Assembly (NCBI GenBank): GCA_003641795.1
Contig: QNAP01000106.1
Location: 1-6,168 of the forward strand
Direction: 5' to 3'
From: Thermotogae bacterium
GTDB taxonomy: Bacteria; Thermotogota; Thermotogae; UBA12178
Length of the DNA stretch: 6,168 nt
Within the stretch, counting starts at the first letter, position 1. Each line of letters begins with the position of its first letter. Under the pieces are notes generated by a model. It was not told the DNA's origin. It made no database searches and worked only from the letters and a program-made list of their open reading frames with translations. The position numbers and the translations under genes are program-made. Positions 1 through 5,618 of this stretch are shown here, one piece after another.

Positions 1-178
1 GTTGCCATCCAGTTCTGAATCGATACGAGATGCTGCATAGCTTCAATAAGATGGAAGATTTTAAGTTGCCCTTGTCGTAATAAGCCTTTCTTCTACCTCT
101 GCCTTGTTTGTTAAGGGGGTTGGAAGGCAAAAACTTGTCCAACAGCTCAATGATCTTTACAATATCGCTTTTTGAAAG
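1..178 (-). pseudogene. Transposase N-terminal fragment, probably frameshifted (runs off left edge)
   Basis: The minus-strand frame from 178 to the window edge reads LSKSDIVKIIELLDKFLP, then NPLNKQGRGRRKAYYDKGN, then LKSSILLKLCSISYRFR. The pattern of an acidic helix, a GRGRRKxYxD turn and an LLKLxxxSYR helix is typical of the N-terminal helix-turn-helix region of IS4/IS5-type transposases. A stop codon lies directly upstream and there is no ATG, GTG or TTG before the conserved region. An ATG at 197 opens a different frame (MNSTIITFKK), which crosses a five-A run at 173-169 and stops at 147. Removing one A would fuse the two frames into one protein. This suggests either a decayed copy or, less likely, a frameshift-expressed gene. 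The IS family is uncertain. Confidence 0.5.
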
Positions 179-197
179 TTATTATGGTACTATTCAT
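1..197 (-). mobile_element. Edge of an insertion sequence with the start of its transposase gene
   Basis: The left end carries an open minus-strand frame resembling the N-terminus of a DDE transposase, and looks more AT-rich than the operon beside it. The insertion lies just past the 3' end of the operon. The other end is outside the window, so terminal inverted repeats and target duplication cannot be identified and the true right boundary (between about 197 and 274) is uncertain. An 8-base direct repeat ATGGTACT occurs at 184-191 and 230-237, but it is not clearly connected with the element. Confidence 0.5.
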
Positions 198-243
198 TTG
201 TGCTTTCTTTCTTGTTTTGAGGTATTTCAATGGTACTGCCACT

Positions 244-265
244 GAATGTGGGAGGCCCACTTTTT
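244..265 (+). terminator. Possible intrinsic terminator for rightward transcription
   Basis: On the plus strand GTGGG-AGG-CCCAC (248-260) forms a 5-bp GC-rich stem followed directly by TTTTT. A few weaker pairs (GAA with TTT) could extend it past one mismatch. It lies just beyond the stop of the TPR gene. The T-run is on the plus-strand side, so it would stop transcripts entering the operon from the left rather than end the operon itself. On the minus strand the hairpin is followed by ATTCAG and is a poor terminator. The stem is short. Confidence 0.35.
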
Positions 266-274
266 CGTGACATC

Positions 275-1588
275 CTAATTCTTTTTAGGCTTTTGTTTCA
301 TCAGCTTCACGGCCAGAGTGTATTCTTGAATCGCATCTTCGTACATACCCAAGGATTCATAGAGCCTACCAAGTTTCAAATGCAACTCTCCATTGGCGGG
401 GTCTCTTTGGATCTTCTGGATCAACAGCTTCAACTGAAGCTTCCTCAGTCTGAACGCTGTATAAAACCAATATCTTACTGGAGGCAGTATCAAGGCTGTG
501 ATTCCAGCAAGCAGGACGAACCAGATCGGAGATACCGTTCGCGGCCTCGATTTTCCTCTATTTGACTTATCTGGTTCCGTTCCTGCAGGAGCGATAGAGC
601 TTTGTGGAGATAATCGTGAGAGAAGGTCGTAATACTCTTTCCTCAGCAACGGATCCGAAACGTTTAACAGGGAGGGTAACCCTTCAACACGGATCGTGCT
701 GGGGTCTTTCACAGATTCGAGTCTCTTCTTTAGCATGTCGAAGAGTGTCGCTATGAGATCCCTGAGCAGCTTTTTCTTGGTTTTTAATTTATCGTGTTTC
801 TCGAGTATTTCGGGCAGTTCGGCGATCACTTTCTTCACGTCTTCCTCTGTGCCTAACATTACTTTTCCTGTGGCTTCTGTAACGGTCAGCTTGGTGGCCA
901 TGTATTCTCTGATGAGCTGCACCACCATCCCTTTCCCTTTCAGATGCTTGGCGAGCAGCTCTATCTTGGGATAATCTGCCTCGTCTAACCTTTCGATTTC
1001 CGCTTCGAAATCCGACCAAAACCTTTCAAACCACGTATCTCCAAAGAGTGCAGAAATGAACGCACTGAAGACCTCATCGAAGAGTAACGGTATGCGGAGG
1101 GCGTTTTTCAAACTCCAACTGATGGAAGGATATATGTCGATCTTCGGTGTTTGCGAGAGTAACCCGTCCACGAGTGCCAAATTCTTCAATTTGGTGAGAC
1201 ATTCCGCATTTGGCGAAAGAAGACACTCTTTTATCGCTTCATCCACTTGTGGAAAGATGATCTTCAAAAGCTTCGGATCGCTTAACTTCAATTTTCTTCC
1301 AAAGCGCGAGAGTTCGATAAGAAATGCATCGAAATCTTGCGCACAAACGGTACGGAAGAGTTCTTCCCGCAGTTCGTTGCGAAGCTCTCTCTTTGCATAG
1401 ATGACTCTGCCAACCGCCGCGATGTCCCGGTAAGCGGGACGGTTTTTCAATACGTATGCAATAAACTGGTCCACCGATTCTTCTAAGGTTGTGGGGAGTT
1501 TAGAGAGCATGAAGATCTCGTTCAAGTCCAGGGCCAAGGCCGCAACGCTTAGCAAAACCGCGATAAGAAAGACAAATAACTTTCTCAT
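275..1588 (-). CDS. Signal-peptide protein with a transmembrane segment and C-terminal TPR, function unknown
   Basis: I do not recognise the N-terminal part of this 437-residue protein. Residues 1-19 form a signal peptide or N-terminal anchor (charged MRK, hydrophobic core, AALAL). Residues 20-330 are largely helical, charged and rich in Leu, Lys and Glu, with three cysteines (82, 122, 130). A Ser/Pro/Arg-rich linker (328-353) precedes a membrane span (about 354-371), then a basic helix (RLRKLQLKLL). One clear TPR follows at about 399-432, with L-G (406-407), Tyr410, Gly414, Ala419 and Ala426 in canonical places. The tail is KQKPKKN. If the signal is cleaved, the large domain lies outside the membrane and the TPR inside, suggesting an envelope scaffold. 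The ATG start is 6 bases after the AI-2E stop, with GAGAAGG 11 bases upstream inside that gene. It is the last gene before the IS remnant. Confidence 0.85.
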   Translation of the reverse strand: MRKLFVFLIAVLLSVAALALDLNEIFMLSKLPTTLEESVDQFIAYVLKNRPAYRDIAAVGRVIYAKRELRNELREELFRTVCAQDFDAFLIELSRFGRKLKLSDPKLLKIIFPQVDEAIKECLLSPNAECLTKLKNLALVDGLLSQTPKIDIYPSISWSLKNALRIPLLFDEVFSAFISALFGDTWFERFWSDFEAEIERLDEADYPKIELLAKHLKGKGMVVQLIREYMATKLTVTEATGKVMLGTEEDVKKVIAELPEILEKHDKLKTKKKLLRDLIATLFDMLKKRLESVKDPSTIRVEGLPSLLNVSDPLLRKEYYDLLSRLSPQSSIAPAGTEPDKSNRGKSRPRTVSPIWFVLLAGITALILPPVRYWFYTAFRLRKLQLKLLIQKIQRDPANGELHLKLGRLYESLGMYEDAIQEYTLAVKLMKQKPKKN

Positions 1589-1594
1589 CTTTCT

Positions 1595-2623
1595 TTACGC
1601 CTTCTCGAAGAAAGGTTTCACGAATTCCATCCAGTAATCCCGTGCAACGATGGCAATGGGAACAGCGATGAACGCTCCCGCTACTCCGAAAAGTTCTGTG
1701 ACCAGGATTATCGCTAAAATCATTATTATGGGGTTTAATCGAGAGTATCCGTACATGATCTTCAAAAAGATCACGAAAGCCGTTCCGTGAACGACTAGAG
1801 TGATGACCAAAAACCAGACTAACAGAGAGGCTCCAGCCGGTATTACAACCACAAGCATTGGGATCATTTCGAGAAAGACGCCCACGATGGGAATATAGTT
1901 CGTTAGAAATGCCCACGCACCAAGTGTCAAATAGTAATCGATACCCGCGATTTTGAGAAACGTCCCCATGGATATAGCGGTAAAGATGGCAGTCACAGTT
2001 ACCGCTACAATGTAACGCTGAAGACTTATGTAAGTAAGCTCCACGAACCTTCCAACATCTTCGCGAGTTCTACGTGGGAAGAAGATCTTGAGGCTCTGCC
2101 TCACTTGCTCGATATAGAAAGCTCCGTAAACACTGCAGAGCACCGCGAAAAAGATGAAACTGATCACTCCTGGTATCTGTCCCGGAAGTTGGGTGAGAAA
2201 GCCAGTAGCCAAGTCCACCAGTTTAGGTTCAATGGCCTGAGCCAAATTGCTCACAATATCTTTGAGGTTGGGATACTCTCGGAAGAGTTTTAGCTCCTCC
2301 CACGGCTGTTTTTCGAAGAAATCGCGCATCACGGTGATGAGAGCGTTACTCTCCTTGAGTATCGACGGTGTGAGGGTAACCGTCACCAGGACGAGAAAAC
2401 TATAGAAGACCACGAGGGCCAGAACTATACTCGCTCTACGATTCTTGACGACTTTTTGAAAGAATCTTCCCATGGGGTCCACCAAAAGCACAATGGCGGT
2501 TGCAGCCACCACGATACCGAAGACGCGTTTGAACACCAACCCCAGAATGAAGAAAAGGATCCCGTAGGTGCAGATGAATACCGCAGCGTAGAACTTAGTG
2601 CTCTTCCACCACTCAGAAGTCAT
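1595..2623 (-). CDS. AI-2E family transporter (PF01594-type permease)
   Basis: This 342-residue polytopic inner-membrane protein has about eight hydrophobic spans: near 11-30, 33-50, 64-86, 152-172, 207-225, 232-260, 265-290 and 297-327. A soluble stretch of about 60 residues (90-150) follows the third span, as is typical of the family. Family signatures are the NYIPIVGVFLEMIPMLVVV segment (242-260), and LNPIIMILAIILVTELFGVAGAFIAVPIA (296-324) with its conserved Gly and Pro. Members include TqsA (autoinducer-2 export) and Na+(Li+)/H+ antiporters, so the transported substrate cannot be read from the sequence. The ATG start lies inside the asparaginase gene, with GAGGAG 8 bases upstream, so the two genes are probably translationally coupled. 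The stop is 6 bases before the next gene. Confidence 0.9.
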   Translation of the reverse strand: MTSEWWKSTKFYAAVFICTYGILFFILGLVFKRVFGIVVAATAIVLLVDPMGRFFQKVVKNRRASIVLALVVFYSFLVLVTVTLTPSILKESNALITVMRDFFEKQPWEELKLFREYPNLKDIVSNLAQAIEPKLVDLATGFLTQLPGQIPGVISFIFFAVLCSVYGAFYIEQVRQSLKIFFPRRTREDVGRFVELTYISLQRYIVAVTVTAIFTAISMGTFLKIAGIDYYLTLGAWAFLTNYIPIVGVFLEMIPMLVVVIPAGASLLVWFLVITLVVHGTAFVIFLKIMYGYSRLNPIIMILAIILVTELFGVAGAFIAVPIAIVARDYWMEFVKPFFEKA

Positions 2624-3611
2624 AGATCACTCTCCTCTGTCCCATGGGTACTTCGAATTCTTTTCTTAAAACCTCACGGTCTTCCGTCCACCCGAGTAGA
2701 ACCATCAGTTTAATACGCGCCTTTTGTCCAGAGACTTCTTGGCCGAGAATCACACCCCTTTTTTTTAAATCAGCTCCTCCACCGCGGTAGGCATACACGT
2801 CGAGTACTCGCCCCTTGGGACACCTTGACACCAGTATCACTGGCATTCCCAAAGAATTTACGAGATATTCCATAGCGTCAGCAACGGGTGGGGGCACGTT
2901 GCCTCGTCCGAATCCCTCCACCACCACTGCTCTGTATTCAAGAGCTGGCAGCAGTCTCAGTATTTCGCCATTGTCCCCCGTAAAAGTCTTTATTAAGGCG
3001 ACTCTCTCTTCGATACTGTCGATCTCGTACGATCTTCGAACAAGTGATTTTCTAAAGAAGATCACTGTGTCTTCATCAACAATACCGAGGGGACCGTATC
3101 CAGGCGATTCGAACGTTGCCACGTTGCTCGTGTAGGTTTTTGTAACCTCCCTCGCTGCGTGGATTTCGTCGTTGAGCAGAACCATAGTACCGTGCCCTTT
3201 TGCTGTAGGGGACGCCGCAACACGAACGGAAGAGAGCACGTTCCTTGGACCGTCCGTGCCGAGCTCGTTTATATTCCTCATGGAAGCAGTCATCACGACG
3301 GGTTTCTCTGAAACCACGGTGAGATCCAAGAAATAGGCAGTCTCTTCTAACGTGTCCGTACCGTGGGTCACCACAACCCCCGCCACATCTTCTTCTTGGA
3401 GCTTCTCGTTCACCAAACGCGAAAGATCAAACATCATCTTTGGAGTCATGTAGGGACTGGGAACGTTTGAAAACTCAACTATCTCGATCTCAGCGATTTC
3501 TGAAAGTCCTTGGATTTCGTCTATCATGGCGTTACCTTGGGCAAAGGGAACAACCTTCCCATCTGGTGCTTTTACCATCGCTATGGTCCCACCACAAGCC
3601 ACTATAACCAC
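2613..3611 (-). CDS. L-asparaginase, cytoplasmic, AnsA/AnsB family
   Basis: The enzyme hydrolyses L-asparagine to L-aspartate and ammonia. The 332-residue protein shows both active-site signatures: ACGGTIAM with nucleophile Thr9, and VTHGTDTLEETAYF with Thr85 and Asp86. The matching lysine is Lys158 in REVTKTYTSNVATFES. These correspond to Thr12, Thr89-Asp90 and Lys162 of E. coli AnsB. The C-terminal domain has EGFGRGNVPPPVADA (232-246) and ends in a regular helical segment. Length is normal. There is no signal peptide, so it is cytoplasmic, although the core reads closer to type II (AnsB) than to E. coli AnsA. An equivalent of the assisting Tyr25 is not obvious; the nearest aromatic residue is Phe23. 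The start is GTG with AGGAG upstream. The last 11 bases overlap the AI-2E permease gene and contain its ribosome binding site. Glutaminase side activity cannot be judged. Confidence 0.93.
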   Translation of the reverse strand: MVIVACGGTIAMVKAPDGKVVPFAQGNAMIDEIQGLSEIAEIEIVEFSNVPSPYMTPKMMFDLSRLVNEKLQEEDVAGVVVTHGTDTLEETAYFLDLTVVSEKPVVMTASMRNINELGTDGPRNVLSSVRVAASPTAKGHGTMVLLNDEIHAAREVTKTYTSNVATFESPGYGPLGIVDEDTVIFFRKSLVRRSYEIDSIEERVALIKTFTGDNGEILRLLPALEYRAVVVEGFGRGNVPPPVADAMEYLVNSLGMPVILVSRCPKGRVLDVYAYRGGGADLKKRGVILGQEVSGQKARIKLMVLLGWTEDREVLRKEFEVPMGQRRVIYDF

Positions 3612-3618
3612 TTTCTTG

Positions 3619-3623
3619 CTCCT
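3619..3623 (-). promoter_or_regulatory. Ribosome binding site supporting the GTG start of the asparaginase gene
   Basis: AGGAG on the minus strand is 7 bases before GTG at 3611. The in-frame codons further upstream in the gap contain no ATG, GTG or TTG, so the start is well defined. Confidence 0.65.
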
Positions 3624-3631
3624 GGCGTTCG

Positions 3632-3645
3632 TATAGACCCCCCAC
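3632..3645 (-). promoter_or_regulatory. Candidate G-tract operator of CsoR/RcnR type
   Basis: Directly downstream of the hairpin the minus strand reads GTGGGGGGTCTATA, a six-G run flanked by A/T-rich bases. CsoR/RcnR family operators are characteristically G/C tracts flanked by short A/T-rich half sites (for example TACT-G6-N-AGTA for RcnR). The position is 21 to 34 bases before the asparaginase GTG and just behind csoR, so it could let CsoR regulate asparaginase and the genes after it. The match is partial, lacks a clean right half site, and no promoter elements are evident around it. Treat as a weak candidate. Confidence 0.25.
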
Positions 3646-3661
3646 TTTGAGAATCAAAGTG
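3643..3661 (-). repeat. Perfect inverted repeat (8-bp stem, 3-base loop) between csoR and the asparaginase gene
   Basis: The minus strand reads CACTTTGATTCTCAAAGTG. This is a perfect 8-bp palindrome with a TTC loop, starting in the penultimate codons of csoR and spanning its TGA stop. It is followed by a run of G rather than T, so it is not a standard intrinsic terminator. It could be an mRNA processing or stability stem, a translational attenuator for the next gene, or half of a protein-binding region. The pairing is seen directly; any function is inference. Confidence 0.55.
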
Positions 3662-3917
3662 TCTTGCTGAAGTAGTCCAGAACTTCTTCGAGTTCCGCCA
3701 GTTTTGAATCCACTTCACCGGTCTCCACGGCGTCTCTAACGCACGTTTCAATGTGCTGTTTCAAAACTTTGTTATGAGCCTTTTTTAGGTGCGCGATCGT
3801 TGCCAAGATTTGCTTGGATATGTCGATACAGTACCTATCTTCTTCTGCCATACGTATGGCTGACTCTATCTGACCTTTAGCCGCTTTTAAATCCCGCAAG
3901 GCCTTCTCGTGTTTCAA
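3654..3917 (-). CDS. csoR: CsoR/RcnR-family metal-sensing transcriptional repressor, Cu(I)-type ligands
   Basis: This 87-residue all-helical protein belongs to the CsoR/RcnR/FrmR family (DUF156, PF02583), whose members bind operator DNA as oligomers and release it on binding metal or another inducer. Family hallmarks are LKAAKGQIESAIRMAEEDRYC (10-30), the central helix around IDISKQILATIAHLKKAH, and KQHIETCV (53-60). Cys30, His55 and Cys59 are spaced 25 and 4 residues apart, exactly as Cys36-His61-Cys65 in Mycobacterium tuberculosis CsoR, so Cu(I) sensing is the best guess. The N-terminus is several residues shorter than in RcnR. The start is TTG at 3917 with GGGAGGG 9 bases upstream; no other in-frame start exists before the DUF1015 stop 22 bases away. 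No copper ATPase or chaperone gene is visible nearby, so its target is unknown. The metal assignment is inferred from ligands alone. Confidence 0.9.
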   Translation of the reverse strand: MKHEKALRDLKAAKGQIESAIRMAEEDRYCIDISKQILATIAHLKKAHNKVLKQHIETCVRDAVETGEVDSKLAELEEVLDYFSKTL

Positions 3918-3926
3918 TGTGTGAGA

Positions 3927-3933
3927 CCCTCCC
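3927..3933 (-). promoter_or_regulatory. Ribosome binding site supporting the TTG start of csoR
   Basis: GGGAGGG on the minus strand lies 9 bases before TTG at 3917, in the 22-base gap after the DUF1015 stop. No ATG or GTG in the same frame is available in the gap, so this site decides the start. Confidence 0.6.
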
Positions 3934-3939
3934 TTTCGG

Positions 3940-5184
3940 CTACTCTATCCGGTGAACGAAGAGGCCACTACGCAACTTTGGTTCGAACCACGTTGACTTG
4001 GGGGGCATGATCATACCAGCATCTGCTACCCGTATGAGATCTTCGATTTGCGTGGGGTACAAAGAAAAAGCGACAGAGTACTTCCCACTGTCGACCAACT
4101 CTTTCAGATACTCCACACCCTTTATACCTCCAACGAAATCTATACGAGGATCCTTGCGTGGGTTCTCGATACCGAGAACGGGCTGGAGGAGGTTTTTTAG
4201 CAGTATTTGGACATCGAGAGAATCCACTGGATCGGAAGGATCGAAACTCCCCTCTCGAGGTTCCAACCGATACCACCTCTCTTTCATGTACATGCCAAAG
4301 ACATGGCGCTGTTGGGGCTCGAACGTCTCTACATCCAGCTTCTCCACTTCGAAATGCGCGGAAGTTTTCTCTAAAAACTCGTGGACACTGAGATCGTTGA
4401 GGTCTTTAACAACCCTGTTGTAGGGAAGAATCATCAACTGATTGTGAGGAAATATGACGCTCAGGAAGAAGTTGTATTCTTCATCACCGGCGTGATGGGG
4501 GTTTTTGGCTTTCAGTTTTTGACATGCCCTCGCTGCCGCGGCAGCTCTGTGGTGGCCATCAGCTATGTAAAGTTCCTTGACGCGTTTTGAAAACCAATCT
4601 TCGATTTTTCGGATCAAGCTGTCATCGGTAACCATCCAAACCGTGTGCCGCACGCCGTTTTCGTCCACGAAATCGTATTCAGGGATCTCTTTAGTGGACA
4701 TCATGATGAGTGTATCCAACTCTGGGATGGACCTGTACATCAGGAAAACGGGACCGGTGTTCGCTCCAACTGTCAGCACATGGCGCGTACGATCGTCTTC
4801 CTTATCTTGTCTTGTGAGTTCATGCTTTTTTATCTTTCCCTCCAAATATTCTTCTACAGAAGCGCAGGCAACTAATCCCACTTGCCGGTGCTCGCCCATT
4901 TGTTGAGCATACACATAGAACCTGGGAGAATCGTCTTGAATGAGGATCCCTTCATTCAGGAAGCGGTTCAGCGTATCCCGGGCTCGCACGTGCACTGTAG
5001 GATCGCTGGGATCAAGGCGGGGTTTTCGAGCCACCTCAGCTCTCACCACGTGGAGAAAGCTGTAAGGATTCCCTTTGGTAAGACGAAGAACGTCATCTTC
5101 ACTGACCACATCGTATGGTGGACACGCGACCTTTTCTGCGAGCTCTCTTTTCGGTCTAACGGCCTTGAAGGGCTTGACCCTCAT
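3940..5184 (-). CDS. DUF1015 family protein
   Basis: This 414-residue soluble protein has the full set of conserved DUF1015 (PF06245) segments. The N-terminus has PPYDVVSEDDVLRLTKGNP (22-40) followed by SFLHVVR. The centre has KKHELTRQDKEDDRTRH (119-135), then YIADGHHRAAAAAR (206-219) and FFLSVIFPHNQLMILPYNR (239-257). The C-terminus has MPPKSTWFEPKLRSGLFVHRI (393-413). There is no signal peptide or membrane segment. The ATG start overlaps the ybeY stop (ATGA), and AAGGAGG lies 9 bases upstream, so the start is secure. Biochemical function is not established from this sequence. DUF1015 genes occur next to serine-biosynthesis genes in some Firmicutes. The DGHHR motif resembles that of ParB-like free-serine kinases, so a small-molecule phosphotransfer role is a hypothesis only. 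Here the neighbours are ybeY and csoR, which do not point to serine metabolism. Confidence 0.9.
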   Translation of the reverse strand: MRVKPFKAVRPKRELAEKVACPPYDVVSEDDVLRLTKGNPYSFLHVVRAEVARKPRLDPSDPTVHVRARDTLNRFLNEGILIQDDSPRFYVYAQQMGEHRQVGLVACASVEEYLEGKIKKHELTRQDKEDDRTRHVLTVGANTGPVFLMYRSIPELDTLIMMSTKEIPEYDFVDENGVRHTVWMVTDDSLIRKIEDWFSKRVKELYIADGHHRAAAAARACQKLKAKNPHHAGDEEYNFFLSVIFPHNQLMILPYNRVVKDLNDLSVHEFLEKTSAHFEVEKLDVETFEPQQRHVFGMYMKERWYRLEPREGSFDPSDPVDSLDVQILLKNLLQPVLGIENPRKDPRIDFVGGIKGVEYLKELVDSGKYSVAFSLYPTQIEDLIRVADAGMIMPPKSTWFEPKLRSGLFVHRIE

Positions 5185-5618
5185 CTCCCTTTCCCTCCTT
5201 CTGAAAAATGCTTTTTCATCAGTACTTCTTGTAGTTCCATCATCGTTTGTTCTTCTTTAGGATCTTCATGATTGTACCCACATAGATGCAGCACGCCGTG
5301 AATCAGATTGAAGATCAGCTCGTACATGTACGAGTGGCCGTACTCCTGAGCCTGACACTCCACCGTTTCCAACGAGATGACGATTTCTCCCACCAAATCT
5401 TCGTCTTCATAGACAAAAGAGAGAACATCAGTGGGTTTGTCTATCTTTCGAAATTCGCGGTTTAACTTGTGTATCACTCGATCGTTTGTTAGCACTACGT
5501 TGATTTGGCGCTTGTCTTTGGGACGGAGCTCTTCAATAACGCTTTCTGTTACACTCGAAACCGTTTTCAAGAGTTCTTCAGGTATCTCCACTCCCATTAC
5601 TATCACGTTCGTTCGCAA
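5181..5618 (-). CDS. ybeY: Endoribonuclease YbeY (rRNA maturation factor)
   Basis: This encodes a 145-residue single-domain zinc metalloprotein. YbeY family members act in 16S rRNA 3'-end maturation and 70S ribosome quality control in the cytoplasm. The diagnostic H-x3-H-x5-H zinc site is intact as HGVLHLCGYNHE (His107, His111, His117). The upstream family segment FRKIDKPTDVLSFVYEDED (about 56-74) and the GEIVISLETV strand are also present. Length is normal for the family. The chosen start is TTG at 5618, preceded by GGGGAG at 8-base spacing. The next ATG (Met8) has no ribosome binding site. The start lies inside the end of the HD phosphodiesterase gene, and the stop overlaps the DUF1015 start as ATGA, so translation is probably coupled on both sides. 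From memory, an NMR structure exists for the Thermotoga maritima homologue TM1509. The present sequence is clearly diverged from what I recall of it. Confidence 0.95.
   Translation of the reverse strand: MRTNVIVMGVEIPEELLKTVSSVTESVIEELRPKDKRQINVVLTNDRVIHKLNREFRKIDKPTDVLSFVYEDEDLVGEIVISLETVECQAQEYGHSYMYELIFNLIHGVLHLCGYNHEDPKEEQTMMELQEVLMKKHFSEGGKGR

Noticed and set aside
184..237. ATGGTACT direct repeats as an IS target duplication
   Set aside because: The two copies lie on the same side of the transposase only 38 bases apart, so they do not flank the element.
230..565. Plus-strand open frame of 111 codons
   Set aside because: It lies antisense to the C-terminal TPR region of a gene with clear domain structure, has no ribosome binding site or recognisable motif, and is a shadow of that gene.
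1500..1916. Minus-strand open frame of 138 codons overlapping the AI-2E and TPR genes
   Set aside because: It is out of frame with the AI-2E permease gene, whose hydrophobic spans and signatures are continuous here; the translation shows no domain.
3643..3661. Hairpin as an intrinsic terminator for csoR
   Set aside because: It is followed by six G on the minus strand and by GTCTTG on the plus strand; no T-run in either direction.
3998..4423. Plus-strand open frame of 141 codons inside the DUF1015 gene
   Set aside because: The opposite frame encodes conserved DUF1015 motifs throughout; the Ser/Arg/Thr-rich translation is typical of an antisense shadow.
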